A stretch of DNA of 22,193 bases from JAKLKS01 sp964370855 (GCA_964370855.1 CAYJMF010000078.1:1-22193); one strand, 5' to 3'; shown: positions 13,930 to 22,090, numbered from the stretch's first letter. The notes: generated by a model not told the origin, from the letters alone. Translations and numbers: made by a program.

Positions 13930-14864
13930 GCGACTCCTCCCCCCCGCTCGTCGAGATCGCCGGCTGCAGCCGCTGGTACGGCCCCGTCATCGCCCTCAAC
14001 GCCGTGAACCTCCGGCTCGGGCCGGGGCTCACGGCGCTGGTCGGCCCCAACGGGGCGGGGAAGTCCACGCTGCTGCGGATCCTGACCGGGGAGATCCGGC
14101 CCAGCGCCGGGCGCGCGCTCCTCCTCGGCGAGGACCCCTGGAACAACCCCGACCTCTTCCGGCGCGTCGGCTACTGCCCCGAGCAGGACGCCCTCTACGA
14201 GGACATGGACGCCCCGGGCTTCGTCGCCTACCTCCTGCGCCTGCGCGGCTTCGACGGGGCCGCCGCCCGCACCCGCGCCGAGGCGGCCCTGGAGGCGTCG
14301 GGGCTCCCCGCCGACGCCTGGGGGCGGAAGGTCGGGGGCTACAGCAAGGGGATGCGACAGCGCGTCCGCATCGCGCAGTCCATCGCCCACGACCCGGAGT
14401 TCCTCCTCCTCGACGAGCCCCTCACGGGCCTCGACCCCGTGGGCCGCCGCGAGCTGCGCACCCTCTTCCGGGGGCTCGCGGCCCGGGGGACCTCCATCCT
14501 CCTCTCCTCCCACGTGCTCCACGAGGTGGAGGCGACCACGGACCGGATCCTCCTCCTCCACCGCGCCCGGCTCCTCGCCGAGGGGACGGTGCAGGAGATC
14601 CGCGACCTCCTCGACGAGCACCCCCGCAGCGTGGAGATCGACTGCGACCGCCCGCGGGAGCTGGCGCAGGCCCTCGTCCCCCTCGCCCCCGTCGAGGGGG
14701 TGCGCATCGCGCCCGGGGGCCGCCTCGTCGTGCAGAGCCGCGACCCCGCGGCCCTCTACCCCGCCCTCGTCCGCGCCGTCGTCGAGGGCCGCCACGCGGT
14801 GACCCGCATGGAGTCCCCCGACGACGACCTCGAGGCGGTCTTCCGCTACCTGGTGCGCGGATGA
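13926..14864 (+). CDS. ABC transporter ATP-binding protein (second pair)
   Basis: This 312-aa protein has Walker A GPNGAGKST (40-48), Q-loop GYCPEQDALY with a true Gln (Q87), signature YSKGMRQR (139-146), Walker B FLLLDE (159-164), TGLD D-loop and H-loop H196 (SSHVLHE). A C-terminal ~90-residue regulatory-like domain follows. The GTG start is fixed by GTGA overlap with the first permease, and its stop overlaps the second permease as ATGA. It is clearly related to the first ATPase, but with a canonical Q-loop and without the Pro-rich N-terminus. The two ATPases could act as a heterodimer or serve two separate permeases. Confidence 0.92.
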   Translation: MSDSSPPLVEIAGCSRWYGPVIALNAVNLRLGPGLTALVGPNGAGKSTLLRILTGEIRPSAGRALLLGEDPWNNPDLFRRVGYCPEQDALYEDMDAPGFVAYLLRLRGFDGAAARTRAEAALEASGLPADAWGRKVGGYSKGMRQRVRIAQSIAHDPEFLLLDEPLTGLDPVGRRELRTLFRGLAARGTSILLSSHVLHEVEATTDRILLLHRARLLAEGTVQEIRDLLDEHPRSVEIDCDRPRELAQALVPLAPVEGVRIAPGGRLVVQSRDPAALYPALVRAVVEGRHAVTRMESPDDDLEAVFRYLVRG

Positions 14865-15676
14865 GCCCCGCCCTCCTCCCCGAGCCGGTCCCCCCGGGGG
14901 AGCGCCCCGGGGCGCCGCCCGTGGCGGAGAGCGCCGGGCAGGTCATGGCCCGCCAGCTCGGCTCCACGGTCCGGGGGAAGCGGTTCTACGTGGCCGGCGC
15001 ACTGGCCCTCCTCGCGCCGGCGCTGGCGCTCCTCGTGCGCGATCCCGACGTGGTGATCCTCGAGCGGCTCGTCGTGCTCCTCCTCGTCCCCTTCCTCCTG
15101 CCGCTGGTGGCCGTGAGCCTCGGGTCAGGGCTCATCTACGACGAGGCCGAGGAGGGGACCCTCACCTTCCTGTTCTCGACGCCGGTGTCGAAGTCCGCCG
15201 TGGTGCTCGGCAAGTGGGCCGCGGCCCTGGTCGCGGGCTGGGCCGTGGGCTTCGTCTCCCTCGGGCTCACCTTCCTCCTGACGGCCAAACCCCTCGACGA
15301 CCTCGGCCCCTTCGTGCGGGCCTCCTGGCTGGCGGTGCTCCTCGGCTTCCCGGCCTACCTCGGCGTCTTCACCCTCCTCGGGACGCTCTTCCGCCGCGGG
15401 TTCCTCGCGGGGCTCGTCTACGCCTACGGCTACGAGCTCGTCGTCCCCTTCATCCCCGGCGCGGCGAAGCGGCTCTCCCTCGGGTACTACCTCCGGTCCC
15501 TGATGGAGCCCCACGCGCCGAACAAGGAACCCTTCGAGGGGGCCTTCTTCCTCCTGCCGCCGGACCCGGAGGGGGTCTGCATCATCGTGCTCGTCTCCGT
15601 CGCGCTGATCGGCCTCGCCATCTCCCTGGCCGTCGTCCCGCGGAAGGAGTTCCGCGCGAGGAACGTGCAGGGATGA
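14861..15676 (+). CDS. ABC-2 type transporter permease (second pair)
   Basis: This 271-aa membrane protein has a ~35-residue soluble N-terminus rich in Pro/Glu, then hydrophobic segments near 45-60, 69-92, 120-142, 150-175, 180-195 and 240-262. The IYDEAEEGTLTFLFSTPVSKSAVVLGK region (about 92-118) is the conserved E-E-G-T-L...TPVSR coupling helix typical of ABC-2 permeases of the NosY/gliding type. The ATG is fixed by ATGA overlap with the ATPase. The ATGA at its own end couples it to the downstream lipoprotein. The exported substrate is unknown. Confidence 0.9.
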   Translation: MSPALLPEPVPPGERPGAPPVAESAGQVMARQLGSTVRGKRFYVAGALALLAPALALLVRDPDVVILERLVVLLLVPFLLPLVAVSLGSGLIYDEAEEGTLTFLFSTPVSKSAVVLGKWAAALVAGWAVGFVSLGLTFLLTAKPLDDLGPFVRASWLAVLLGFPAYLGVFTLLGTLFRRGFLAGLVYAYGYELVVPFIPGAAKRLSLGYYLRSLMEPHAPNKEPFEGAFFLLPPDPEGVCIIVLVSVALIGLAISLAVVPRKEFRARNVQG

Positions 15677-17076
15677 GAGGAGCGCTCCTCCTCCTCGCGG
15701 CGGCGGGTTGCGCCGGGGGGCCCCCGCCGGAGGCGCCGCTCCGGGCGGCGCTCCGCGCCCTCGAGGCGCTGGCGGCCCGCGCCGCCCCCGACGGCGACCC
15801 GGGGACCGTGGATCTCCTCCTCGCCCCCGACGCCGCCTTCCTCGAGGGGGCGGGGGCGGACGCCGTCCCCTCCCTGGAGCGGGCCGTGGCGACCGTGGAC
15901 CGCGTGCTCGGCCCGGAGACCGGGTTCCGCTTCCGCGTCGGGGGGGCGGTCCTCTTCGAACCCACGCCCGGGGTGAGGGACGACCTCCGCCTCCTCTGGG
16001 AGGCGCGGCTCCGCCTCGGCCGGGGCGGGTGCGACGCCGTGGTCGCGGTGACGGGGCGGCGCTGCGGGGAGCGGGCGGGGGCGGCGGAGCCGCACCTCCG
16101 GCTTCTCCTCTGCGCCGACGCGACGGACCTCGAGAGGAACCTCCTCCACGAGGCGGCCCACCTCTTCGGGGCGAAGGACTACCCCCGCGGCCACCCGGGG
16201 TACGCGACGCCGGGACTCATGTCCTATGACTCCGACCGGCCCCGCTCCCTCGAACTCGACGCGGCCAACCTCGCCCGGGTGCGGGCGCGGCGGGGGCGGC
16301 TGCCGGAGGCGCGGCCCGATGCCGTCGCCGCCGCCCTGGCGGCGCGGCTCCGATCCCTGCCGGGGCCGACGGGGGCGGCGCTGCTGGGCGCCTTCCTCAC
16401 GGCGGAGAGCCGCTCCGACCAGGGGGAGGGGCTGGCGCCGGCGGAGCGCTACCAGAGGGAGCGGCCCGGGGACCCCGTCGGCCCCTGGCTCGAGGGGGAG
16501 TGCCGGCGGGTGCTGCGCGAGAAGGACGACGCGGCGACGCTGTTCCACCTCGCCCTCGAGGGGGTCGCGGCGCGGGAACCCCCCGACGGGCTCGAGCGGC
16601 ACGCCGTCCTCTCCATGGCGCGCCTGGCGGTGGACGACGTGGACGGGGCCGGCTCCCTCATGGCCGCGGCGGAGCGGGCGCTCGAGGCCGTGGACCGGGC
16701 GTTCCCGAGGGACCCGGAGGTGCTCGACCTCCGCGCGTCGCTCCGCGCCCGGGCCGGCGACCTCGAGGGGGCGGAGCGGCTCTACGACGCCGCCATCGAC
16801 GCCGACCCGACGGCGGTCTACCCGTGGCGCCATCTCGCGTCCCTCGGGAGGACCGCGGGCAACGCGAAGCTCTGGCTCGAGGGGTGGCGGGGCGCCATGG
16901 CGGCGGACCCCCTCGACCTCCTGCTGGCGCTGGAGTGGGTGGAGGACGGGGACACGTCCTTCCCCGAGGTGATGCGGCGGGCCGACATCGCGGCGGAGGC
17001 CGCCCGCGTGCGGGCGGCGATGGAGGCGGCGTTTCCGGGAACCGGGGGGGGCCGGCCCGCATCGGAGGGAAGATGA
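15673..17076 (+). CDS. Lipoprotein with HExxH metalloprotease motif and TPR-like tail
   Basis: This 467-aa protein has a short lipoprotein signal (MRGALLLLAAAGC, C13). The zinc motif HEAAHLFGAKD (H159, E160, H163, G166, D169) matches the metzincin/archaemetzincin-like HExxHxxGxxH/D pattern. GLMSYDSD about 17 residues later resembles the Met-turn. This suggests an outer- or periplasm-facing metallopeptidase. The C-terminal half (about 270-450) is helical and TPR-like, with AERLYDAAIDADPTAVYPWRHLASLG as the clearest repeat. Translational overlaps (ATGA) on both sides place it firmly in the ABC operon, so it may process or receive the exporter's cargo (inference). Substrate unknown. Confidence 0.85.
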   Translation: MRGALLLLAAAGCAGGPPPEAPLRAALRALEALAARAAPDGDPGTVDLLLAPDAAFLEGAGADAVPSLERAVATVDRVLGPETGFRFRVGGAVLFEPTPGVRDDLRLLWEARLRLGRGGCDAVVAVTGRRCGERAGAAEPHLRLLLCADATDLERNLLHEAAHLFGAKDYPRGHPGYATPGLMSYDSDRPRSLELDAANLARVRARRGRLPEARPDAVAAALAARLRSLPGPTGAALLGAFLTAESRSDQGEGLAPAERYQRERPGDPVGPWLEGECRRVLREKDDAATLFHLALEGVAAREPPDGLERHAVLSMARLAVDDVDGAGSLMAAAERALEAVDRAFPRDPEVLDLRASLRARAGDLEGAERLYDAAIDADPTAVYPWRHLASLGRTAGNAKLWLEGWRGAMAADPLDLLLALEWVEDGDTSFPEVMRRADIAAEAARVRAAMEAAFPGTGGGRPASEGR

Positions 17077-17723
17077 CCATCCCGTGGCGGACCTGGGGCG
17101 GTGGCTTTCTGCTGCTCCTCGCGGCGGGGTGCTCCAGCCCCGAGGGAGTGAAGGGGGGCGACGAGGGACGGGCGGCGGCGGAGACGGGCGTCGCGAAGGG
17201 GGAGCCCTGCCTCCTCTTCATCGGGCTCCCGCGCATCGACTACAGCCCCCTCGACCCGGAGACCGGCCTCCTCCGGTACTCCATGGGCTGCGTCGTGGAC
17301 GATCGGTCCATGGCCTACATGACGGCCCACAACGATGCGACCCTCGCCGCCCTGCGGGAGGGGCGCCTCGAGGGGAGGACCTTCAAGGACCGGGTGATGA
17401 CGGAGGCGGAGGCGCGGGCCCCCTTCCTCGACGGCGGCGGGGCCTCCATCGTCCTCGACGGGGACGGGGTCCCGGCGCCGGCGGGAGGGTCCCTGGTTTC
17501 CCTCGCTCCCCGCTTCGGGAAGCCCGGGGAGACTCCCTACGTCTTCGTCGTGGACGGCGCGGGGGCGCGGAGGGAGCTCCACTACGTCGGCGGGCCGAAG
17601 GCGAGGATCTCCTTCGCCCACGGGGGGAGGACGCTCCTCGTCCGGGACGATGTTTACATCGTCATACGCACCTTCGACCTCGCCCGCGGCCTGGAGCTCC
17701 AGGTCTTCCCCGACAGCAAATAG
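17073..17723 (+). CDS. Lipoprotein of unknown function (216 aa)
   Basis: No family is recognised. The N-terminus has a lipoprotein signal (FLLLLAAGCSS, C20), so the mature protein is probably anchored to a membrane facing the periplasm. The rest looks like a compact alpha/beta or all-beta domain with alternating strands (PYVFVVDG, RELHYVGG, TLLVRDDVYIVIRTF). The ATG overlaps the metalloprotease TGA (ATGA), making it the sixth gene of the overlapping operon. Its TAG is the first triplet of a TAGGTGTCAGACAC repeat. Confidence 0.8.
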   Translation: MTIPWRTWGGGFLLLLAAGCSSPEGVKGGDEGRAAAETGVAKGEPCLLFIGLPRIDYSPLDPETGLLRYSMGCVVDDRSMAYMTAHNDATLAALREGRLEGRTFKDRVMTEAEARAPFLDGGGASIVLDGDGVPAPAGGSLVSLAPRFGKPGETPYVFVVDGAGARRELHYVGGPKARISFAHGGRTLLVRDDVYIVIRTFDLARGLELQVFPDSK

Positions 17724-17738
17724 GTGTCAGACACTTAT
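17720..17738. repeat. GTGTCAGACAC palindrome, copy 1 (imperfect)
   Basis: ataggtgtcagacacttat is a 9-bp-arm palindrome with one mismatch and a single central A. It contains the TAG stop of the preceding lipoprotein. A perfect copy lies at 19109-19127 after the next gene, with the same phase relative to the stop codon. I recall similar GTGTC-n-GACAC palindromes recurring between genes in other GC-rich genomes (from memory, not searched). Confidence 0.75.
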
Positions 17739-17747
17739 TGTCTGTCC

Positions 17748-19112
17748 GTGCGCGTCACCCCCCTCCTCCTCGCCGCCCTGCTCGCGATCCCCGGCCCCGC
17801 CGCGGCCGAGGAGCCGGCGCCTCCTCCCCCTCCCCCGCCGGAAGTGCACCGCTTCACCCTCGACAACGGGCTCCGCGTCGCGCTGAAGCCGCTGCGCGGG
17901 GCCCCCTCCGTCGCCGTCGTGCTGCTCTTCGGCTTCGGCGAGGACGCCGACCCGCCGGGGCGCAGCGGGCTCGCCCACTTCTGCGAACACCTCTGGTGCA
18001 CCGCCGCCACGGCGACGGCCCCGGCCCGCACCGCCGATTCCCTCGCGGCCGCCTACCCTCTCGGCTGGAACGCGCAGACGGGGCGGGACTACACGGTGCT
18101 CGCCACCGTTGTCCAGCCGGAGGCGCTCCCCTCGGAACTCGATGCCGTGGCCGATCGGCTCGACTCCCTCGCACCGACGGCGGCGGACCTTTCACGGGAG
18201 CGGCCGCGGGTGCTCGATGAGCTGGAGAACATGTACGGGAGGATCCCGGCCCTCGCGGCCATGAACTGGCTGTTGAGGGAAGGCCCCCCCTGGCCCGGAA
18301 CCCCGAGGCGAGGAGGATCCAGGGAGCGCGTGGAGGCGCTCACCCTCGAGGAGACGCGGGCCTTCGCCGCCGCCCATTACCGGGCGGGGAACGCGCGGCT
18401 CGTCGTCGCGGGGAACTTCGATCCCGAGGAGGCGGAGAAGCGGATCCGGGAGGGGTTCGCGGAACTGCCGCGGGGGACGGCGCCGGAGAGGCACGGTCCC
18501 GGACGCACGCGCATCTACCTGGGCAGCCCGGACTCGGGTGGTCCGTTGGTCAAGGTGAGAGAGTCCATGCTGACAATCATCAAGACCGAGGACCCCCTCG
18601 TCCCCGGCTCCCGCATCTGCCTCGGCTGGGAGGGACCCCTGCCCACGGAGGAGGGGTACGCGGCCTTCACGGTGCTGGCGGCGCGGCTCATGTTCCGCTC
18701 GGCGCAGGCGTTGAAGCCCGGGGAGGACGGGCCGCGGGGGATGCTCCTCCCCCTCGACCTCCCGGGGCCCGCCTTCTTCGCAGGCCCCCTCCTCGAGGGG
18801 GAGAAGCCGGAGGCGGCCGCGGAACGGCTCCGGAAGGCGGCGGCCGCCATCCTCGACCTCCCCATCGCCGACGGGCAGTACAACTCGCTGATGCTCGGCT
18901 CGACCCTGGGCACGTGGGCCGTTCCCGACGCGGTGGCGGCGCAGAACACCTACGGCGTCGCCTTCGGCATCGGGCGGCGGGATCAGCTCGGCATCGACGG
19001 CCGGGCGCTGGCGAAGGAGATGGCCGCCCTCACCACGGAGGATCTCGCTAAGGCCCGCGCCCGCTGGTTCGCCGACGGACCCGCGGTGGTGGTGATCGCC
19101 AACAGCAGATAG
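17748..19112 (+). CDS. M16 family zinc peptidase (insulinase/pitrilysin-like), secreted
   Basis: From GTG 17748 the 454-aa protein has a signal peptide (MRVTPLLLAALLAIPGPAAA, cut about residue 20) and a Pro-rich linker. The M16 domain follows: HRFTLDNGLRV, then the inverted zinc motif HFCEH (H77, E80, H81) and the third ligand E158 in LDELENMYG, 77 residues after H81 as in active M16 enzymes. The C-terminal half is the second, non-catalytic M16 lobe. The longer frame from GTG 17724 begins inside the repeat and would add eight repeat-derived residues before the signal peptide, so I reject it. No Shine-Dalgarno is seen. It probably depends on the upstream operon. The TAG stop lies in a palindrome shared with the convergent gene. 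Confidence 0.88.
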   Translation: MRVTPLLLAALLAIPGPAAAEEPAPPPPPPPEVHRFTLDNGLRVALKPLRGAPSVAVVLLFGFGEDADPPGRSGLAHFCEHLWCTAATATAPARTADSLAAAYPLGWNAQTGRDYTVLATVVQPEALPSELDAVADRLDSLAPTAADLSRERPRVLDELENMYGRIPALAAMNWLLREGPPWPGTPRRGGSRERVEALTLEETRAFAAAHYRAGNARLVVAGNFDPEEAEKRIREGFAELPRGTAPERHGPGRTRIYLGSPDSGGPLVKVRESMLTIIKTEDPLVPGSRICLGWEGPLPTEEGYAAFTVLAARLMFRSAQALKPGEDGPRGMLLPLDLPGPAFFAGPLLEGEKPEAAAERLRKAAAAILDLPIADGQYNSLMLGSTLGTWAVPDAVAAQNTYGVAFGIGRRDQLGIDGRALAKEMAALTTEDLAKARARWFADGPAVVVIANSR

Positions 19113-19127
19113 GTGTCAGACACCTAT
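19109..19127. repeat. GTGTCAGACAC palindrome, copy 2, carrying both convergent stop codons
   Basis: ataggtgtcagacacctat is a perfect palindrome around a central A. The rightward M16 gene ends with TAG at 19110-19112 and the leftward surface-protein gene ends with TAG at 19126-19124, symmetrically placed in the same element. Only 11 bp separate the two genes. It may also work as a small bidirectional hairpin. Confidence 0.85.
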
Positions 19128-21574
19128 TTGTCGTTGACGAACGCGGCGGCAACGGAGCCGCCTTCGGGAACCTCCACGACGCCGAGTTCCCGGGAGGGCT
19201 CGTCCTCCCCCTCCCCGGGGATCCGGACCCGCCACCGTCCCGGGGAGAGGTCCATCCGCACCCGGCCGCGGTCGTCGGCCCGGTCCGCCCACGCGTCCGC
19301 CTCCGGGTCGGTGGAGCACTCGGGGACGAACTCCACCATGCACCGGAGGGGTCGGCCGTCGGGGGCGCAAACGCGCACCTCGGCGACGCCGGGGCGAGTC
19401 AGGACCAGGGTCCCCGCGTCGCCCCCGCCCGCCTCCACCGCCCACTCACGATCGGCGAACCCCTCGGCGCCGATGGCGAGCAGGACCTCGCGCTCCCCGT
19501 CCACTCCCACCTCGAACCCTCCCTCCCCGTCGGTGAGGGAGTCCTCGTCGTCGGGGCTCACCACCGCCCCCAACACGGCGACCGTGGCCCCCGCCACGGG
19601 ATCCCCGCCCCCGTCCACGACGCGTCCGCGGACACGGAGCCACGGGCGGAGTTCCAGTCCACCGAGGTCGCGCTTCTCCCCGGCCCGGAGGAGGACGCGA
19701 CGCTCCGCCACCCCTTCGGCGAGGGAGGCGAAGCGCAGGAAAAGTTCCCCCGCGGGAAGGTCCTCCGCCACCCACAGGCCTTCGGCGCCGTCCACGGACA
19801 CCTTCGCGGATCCGAACCCGTCGGCGGTTTCCCACCCCACGAAGGTCGTTCCCCGGGTCCGCTCCCCGTCGGACCCGACGAGGAAGAACTCCACGGATGA
19901 GCGGTTCCGGAGGGAGATTCGGACTCCCTCGGCGGGGGCCACGACGACGGAGAGGGTGCGCCGCTCGTAGGCAACGGTAATCCGAACCTCGCCGTCGGGA
20001 AGCCCCGTGAAACGGAAGCCCCCTGCAGAATCCGTCTCCACATGATCGCGGCGGATCCAGTATCTCCCATCATCTACGGCCTGGGCCATCAGACCGAAAC
20101 CCGCGACCGGAAGCCCGTCCTCGTCGACCAGCGTCCCTTCCAACGTCCCCGTCTCCACCGGACGGAGAGTGACCGTCGCGTCCGTACCGGACTCCACCTC
20201 CACCACGGCGCGTGCCGCCAGCACGCAATCCCGCCTGTTCACCCCACAGGTCGAGCGATGGACGACGGAGTAGGCACGGAGATGGACTGGTCCCGGAGGG
20301 ACTTCCTCCAGCACGAAGGAGGCCGGTCCGGAACCCGGGATCTGATTGAGGCGGCGCGACTCCCGGTCCCCGGAGAGGATCGCCTCCACCTGGAGATGCC
20401 TCCCCTCCTCCGTCTTCACCCCGTCGAGCTGCACCACAAGGCGGGAACTGCGGAGGAGGACGAGGTCCCGCTCGACGACCGCCCCGGGGACGGGCACCCA
20501 GGAGTCCGTCGTTGGTGGGGCGTCGGCGAAGCCCTCCTTCCGCGCGAAGAGGGTGAGGGCACGCCCTGCCGGTACGCCATCGACACGCCAGGACCCGTCG
20601 GTCCGGGAGAGGGAGAGGAGAGCGAGGGGCTCCACCTCCGGGAACCGGTTGCGGGACAGGCCGGAGAGGTCCCCGCCGCCGCGCAGCACCAGCACCTCCG
20701 CCCCGGCGACGGGTGCCCCGTCGGCTCCGAGGACGCGTCCCCTGACGGAGCCGGCGGGATCCAGGGCGAGGTGGACCTCCTCGTCGGGATCGAGGTCCTC
20801 GAGGGCAGCGGGCGCGAAGGAGGGGGCGCGGGCGACGAGGATCCCGGTATCGACGCGATGCTTCGCGGCGGAGATGCGGAACCGGCCCGTGGCGTCGGTC
20901 CGTCCTCGGGCGAGTTGGGCCCGGTAGGGAGGCGGCCCGCCGTCCTCCCCGGCGACCATCGCGGCGCCCGTGAGTCCGTAGAACTCGGGGTAGTGGCAGT
21001 CCTGGATGAAGACCTCCGCCTCGGGGATGGCGGAACCGTCACGGACGTCGGTGACGAGGCCGGAGATCCACACCTCGGGTTCGAGGCGGAGGTCGAACGC
21101 CCCATCGCCGCGCCCCCGCTCCAGGTAGAGGAGGCCCGCCTCCCCGGGCCGGCGGGCCTGGATGACGAGGTCCACGTCGGGGATGCCGGGAATGGCGACG
21201 AGCCCCTCGCCATCGGCCACGGCGATGGCGAGGAGGCCCGCCTCCGACAGGACCGTGACCTCGGTGCCGCCGGCGGGAGGCCGCCCCTGCCAGGACCAGT
21301 CCTCCTCCTCGACGGGACCGAAGACGCGGAGGGAGAGGGTCGAGCCTTCGGCGGGAGGAGGAGCGGGCTCCGGGACCGGGGTCGCGGCCGGGGCCGGGTC
21401 CACGCCCGGGAGCCGGGCCGGGGAGGGGAGCCGCCCCGCCGCGAGGGCCCACCCCGCGACGCCGGGGTCACCGGGAAGAAACGTCTCCGGCCGGAGGACG
21501 GCACCGGCCAGGAACGCGAGAAGGAGGAAGGGGGCCGCCCGGAACGCCGCCCCGCGGAGGACCCTCGCTTCCAT
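19124..21574 (-). CDS. Large exported protein with carboxypeptidase-regulatory-like (beta-sandwich) repeats
   Basis: This 816-aa protein has an N-terminal hydrophobic segment (FRAAPFLLLAFLAGAVL, about 11-27) acting as signal or anchor. A Pro/Ala-rich linker follows (about 50-78). At least four domains then begin with the G-x-V-x-D/G-x-x-G-x-P-V-x-G-A pattern of the CarboxypepD_reg/CNA-B-like fold: near 168, 277, 477 and 647 (for example GRVLGADGAPVAGAEV and GRVVDGGGDPVAGATV). No catalytic domain is present, so a structural, adhesive or carbohydrate-contacting surface role is likely. I prefer ATG 21574, next to GAGGG and just before the hydrophobic segment; GTG 21613 would add 13 residues. It follows the GNAT gene by 52 bp and may share its transcript. 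Confidence 0.82.
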   Translation of the reverse strand: MEARVLRGAAFRAAPFLLLAFLAGAVLRPETFLPGDPGVAGWALAAGRLPSPARLPGVDPAPAATPVPEPAPPPAEGSTLSLRVFGPVEEEDWSWQGRPPAGGTEVTVLSEAGLLAIAVADGEGLVAIPGIPDVDLVIQARRPGEAGLLYLERGRGDGAFDLRLEPEVWISGLVTDVRDGSAIPEAEVFIQDCHYPEFYGLTGAAMVAGEDGGPPPYRAQLARGRTDATGRFRISAAKHRVDTGILVARAPSFAPAALEDLDPDEEVHLALDPAGSVRGRVLGADGAPVAGAEVLVLRGGGDLSGLSRNRFPEVEPLALLSLSRTDGSWRVDGVPAGRALTLFARKEGFADAPPTTDSWVPVPGAVVERDLVLLRSSRLVVQLDGVKTEEGRHLQVEAILSGDRESRRLNQIPGSGPASFVLEEVPPGPVHLRAYSVVHRSTCGVNRRDCVLAARAVVEVESGTDATVTLRPVETGTLEGTLVDEDGLPVAGFGLMAQAVDDGRYWIRRDHVETDSAGGFRFTGLPDGEVRITVAYERRTLSVVVAPAEGVRISLRNRSSVEFFLVGSDGERTRGTTFVGWETADGFGSAKVSVDGAEGLWVAEDLPAGELFLRFASLAEGVAERRVLLRAGEKRDLGGLELRPWLRVRGRVVDGGGDPVAGATVAVLGAVVSPDDEDSLTDGEGGFEVGVDGEREVLLAIGAEGFADREWAVEAGGGDAGTLVLTRPGVAEVRVCAPDGRPLRCMVEFVPECSTDPEADAWADRADDRGRVRMDLSPGRWRVRIPGEGEDEPSRELGVVEVPEGGSVAAAFVNDK

Positions 21575-21626
21575 GCCCTCGGGGAGCGCAAAGCCCGGGC
21601 CGGTGTCCACCACCGGTCGCCGGGGA

Positions 21627-22076
21627 CTACAGCAGCTGCTCGAGCACCCGGTACTTCGCGTCCTTCATGCCGAGCCGCGCGTAGACCTGCTGCGCGCGGG
21701 TGTTCCCGTCGAAGACGTAGAGGCGGACGGCGACGGCGCCGGCCTTTCGCGCCTCCTCCAGCACCCGGGCGTGGAGGGCCTTGAACACCCCGTGCTCCCG
21801 AGCCGACGCCTCGACGTAGACGCTCTGGATCCACCAGATGGTCCCGTTGCGCCAGTCCGACCACTCGAAGGTGACCATGGTCTGGCCGACGACGCTCCCC
21901 CCGGACTCGGCGATGAAGTAGAGCCCCTTCGAGGGGTCTCCCAGCACCGCCGCCACTCCCGGCCCGATGACGGCGGGGTCGAGGTGGTGGTCCTCGGTCT
22001 CCGAGGCCAGCAGCGTGTTGAACCGGGCGACGACGGAAGCGTCGGCGGGGACCCCGCGGCGGATGGCGATGGACAT
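21627..22076 (-). CDS. GNAT family N-acetyltransferase (149 aa)
   Basis: This single-domain GNAT enzyme transfers acetyl from acetyl-CoA to an amine; the substrate is unknown. It starts IAIRRGVPADASVVARF (beta1-alpha1). YFIAESGGSVVGQTMV (beta2-beta3, about 53-68) and IQSVYVEASAREHGVFKALH (beta4 and the pyrophosphate loop, R93, G96) follow. It closes with AVRLYVFDGNTRAQQVYARLGM, the typical N-x-x-A-x-x-x-Y-x-x-x-G-F/M end. Full length for the family. ATG 22076 lies 6 nt after TAACCT and lacks a Shine-Dalgarno, as in the other leaderless candidates here. The dispersed repeat lies just upstream of that box. Confidence 0.9.
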   Translation of the reverse strand: MSIAIRRGVPADASVVARFNTLLASETEDHHLDPAVIGPGVAAVLGDPSKGLYFIAESGGSVVGQTMVTFEWSDWRNGTIWWIQSVYVEASAREHGVFKALHARVLEEARKAGAVAVRLYVFDGNTRAQQVYARLGMKDAKYRVLEQLL

Positions 22077-22082
22077 CCCGGG

Positions 22083-22088
22083 AGGTTA
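22083..22088 (-). promoter_or_regulatory. Leaderless-type -10 box for the second GNAT gene
   Basis: TAACCT on the minus strand ends 6 nt (cccggg) before the ATG at 22076. The intervening hexamer is identical to that at metG. It is immediately downstream, in the transcription direction, of the repeat at 22091-22123, which therefore occupies the -35 region. Confidence 0.45.
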
Positions 22089-22090
22089 CC

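Noticed and set aside
13323..14795. 490-codon antisense frame over the ABC genes, with similar ones at 2590-3537, 12391-13848 and 15487-16833
   Set aside because: Long antisense frames are expected at this GC content. They lack domains, have shadow-type composition and lie opposite well-supported genes.
19113..19970. Plus-strand 285-codon frame after the M16 gene
   Set aside because: It starts at the GTG of the palindrome and is a Ser/Arg/Pro/Thr-rich shadow of the large minus-strand surface protein.
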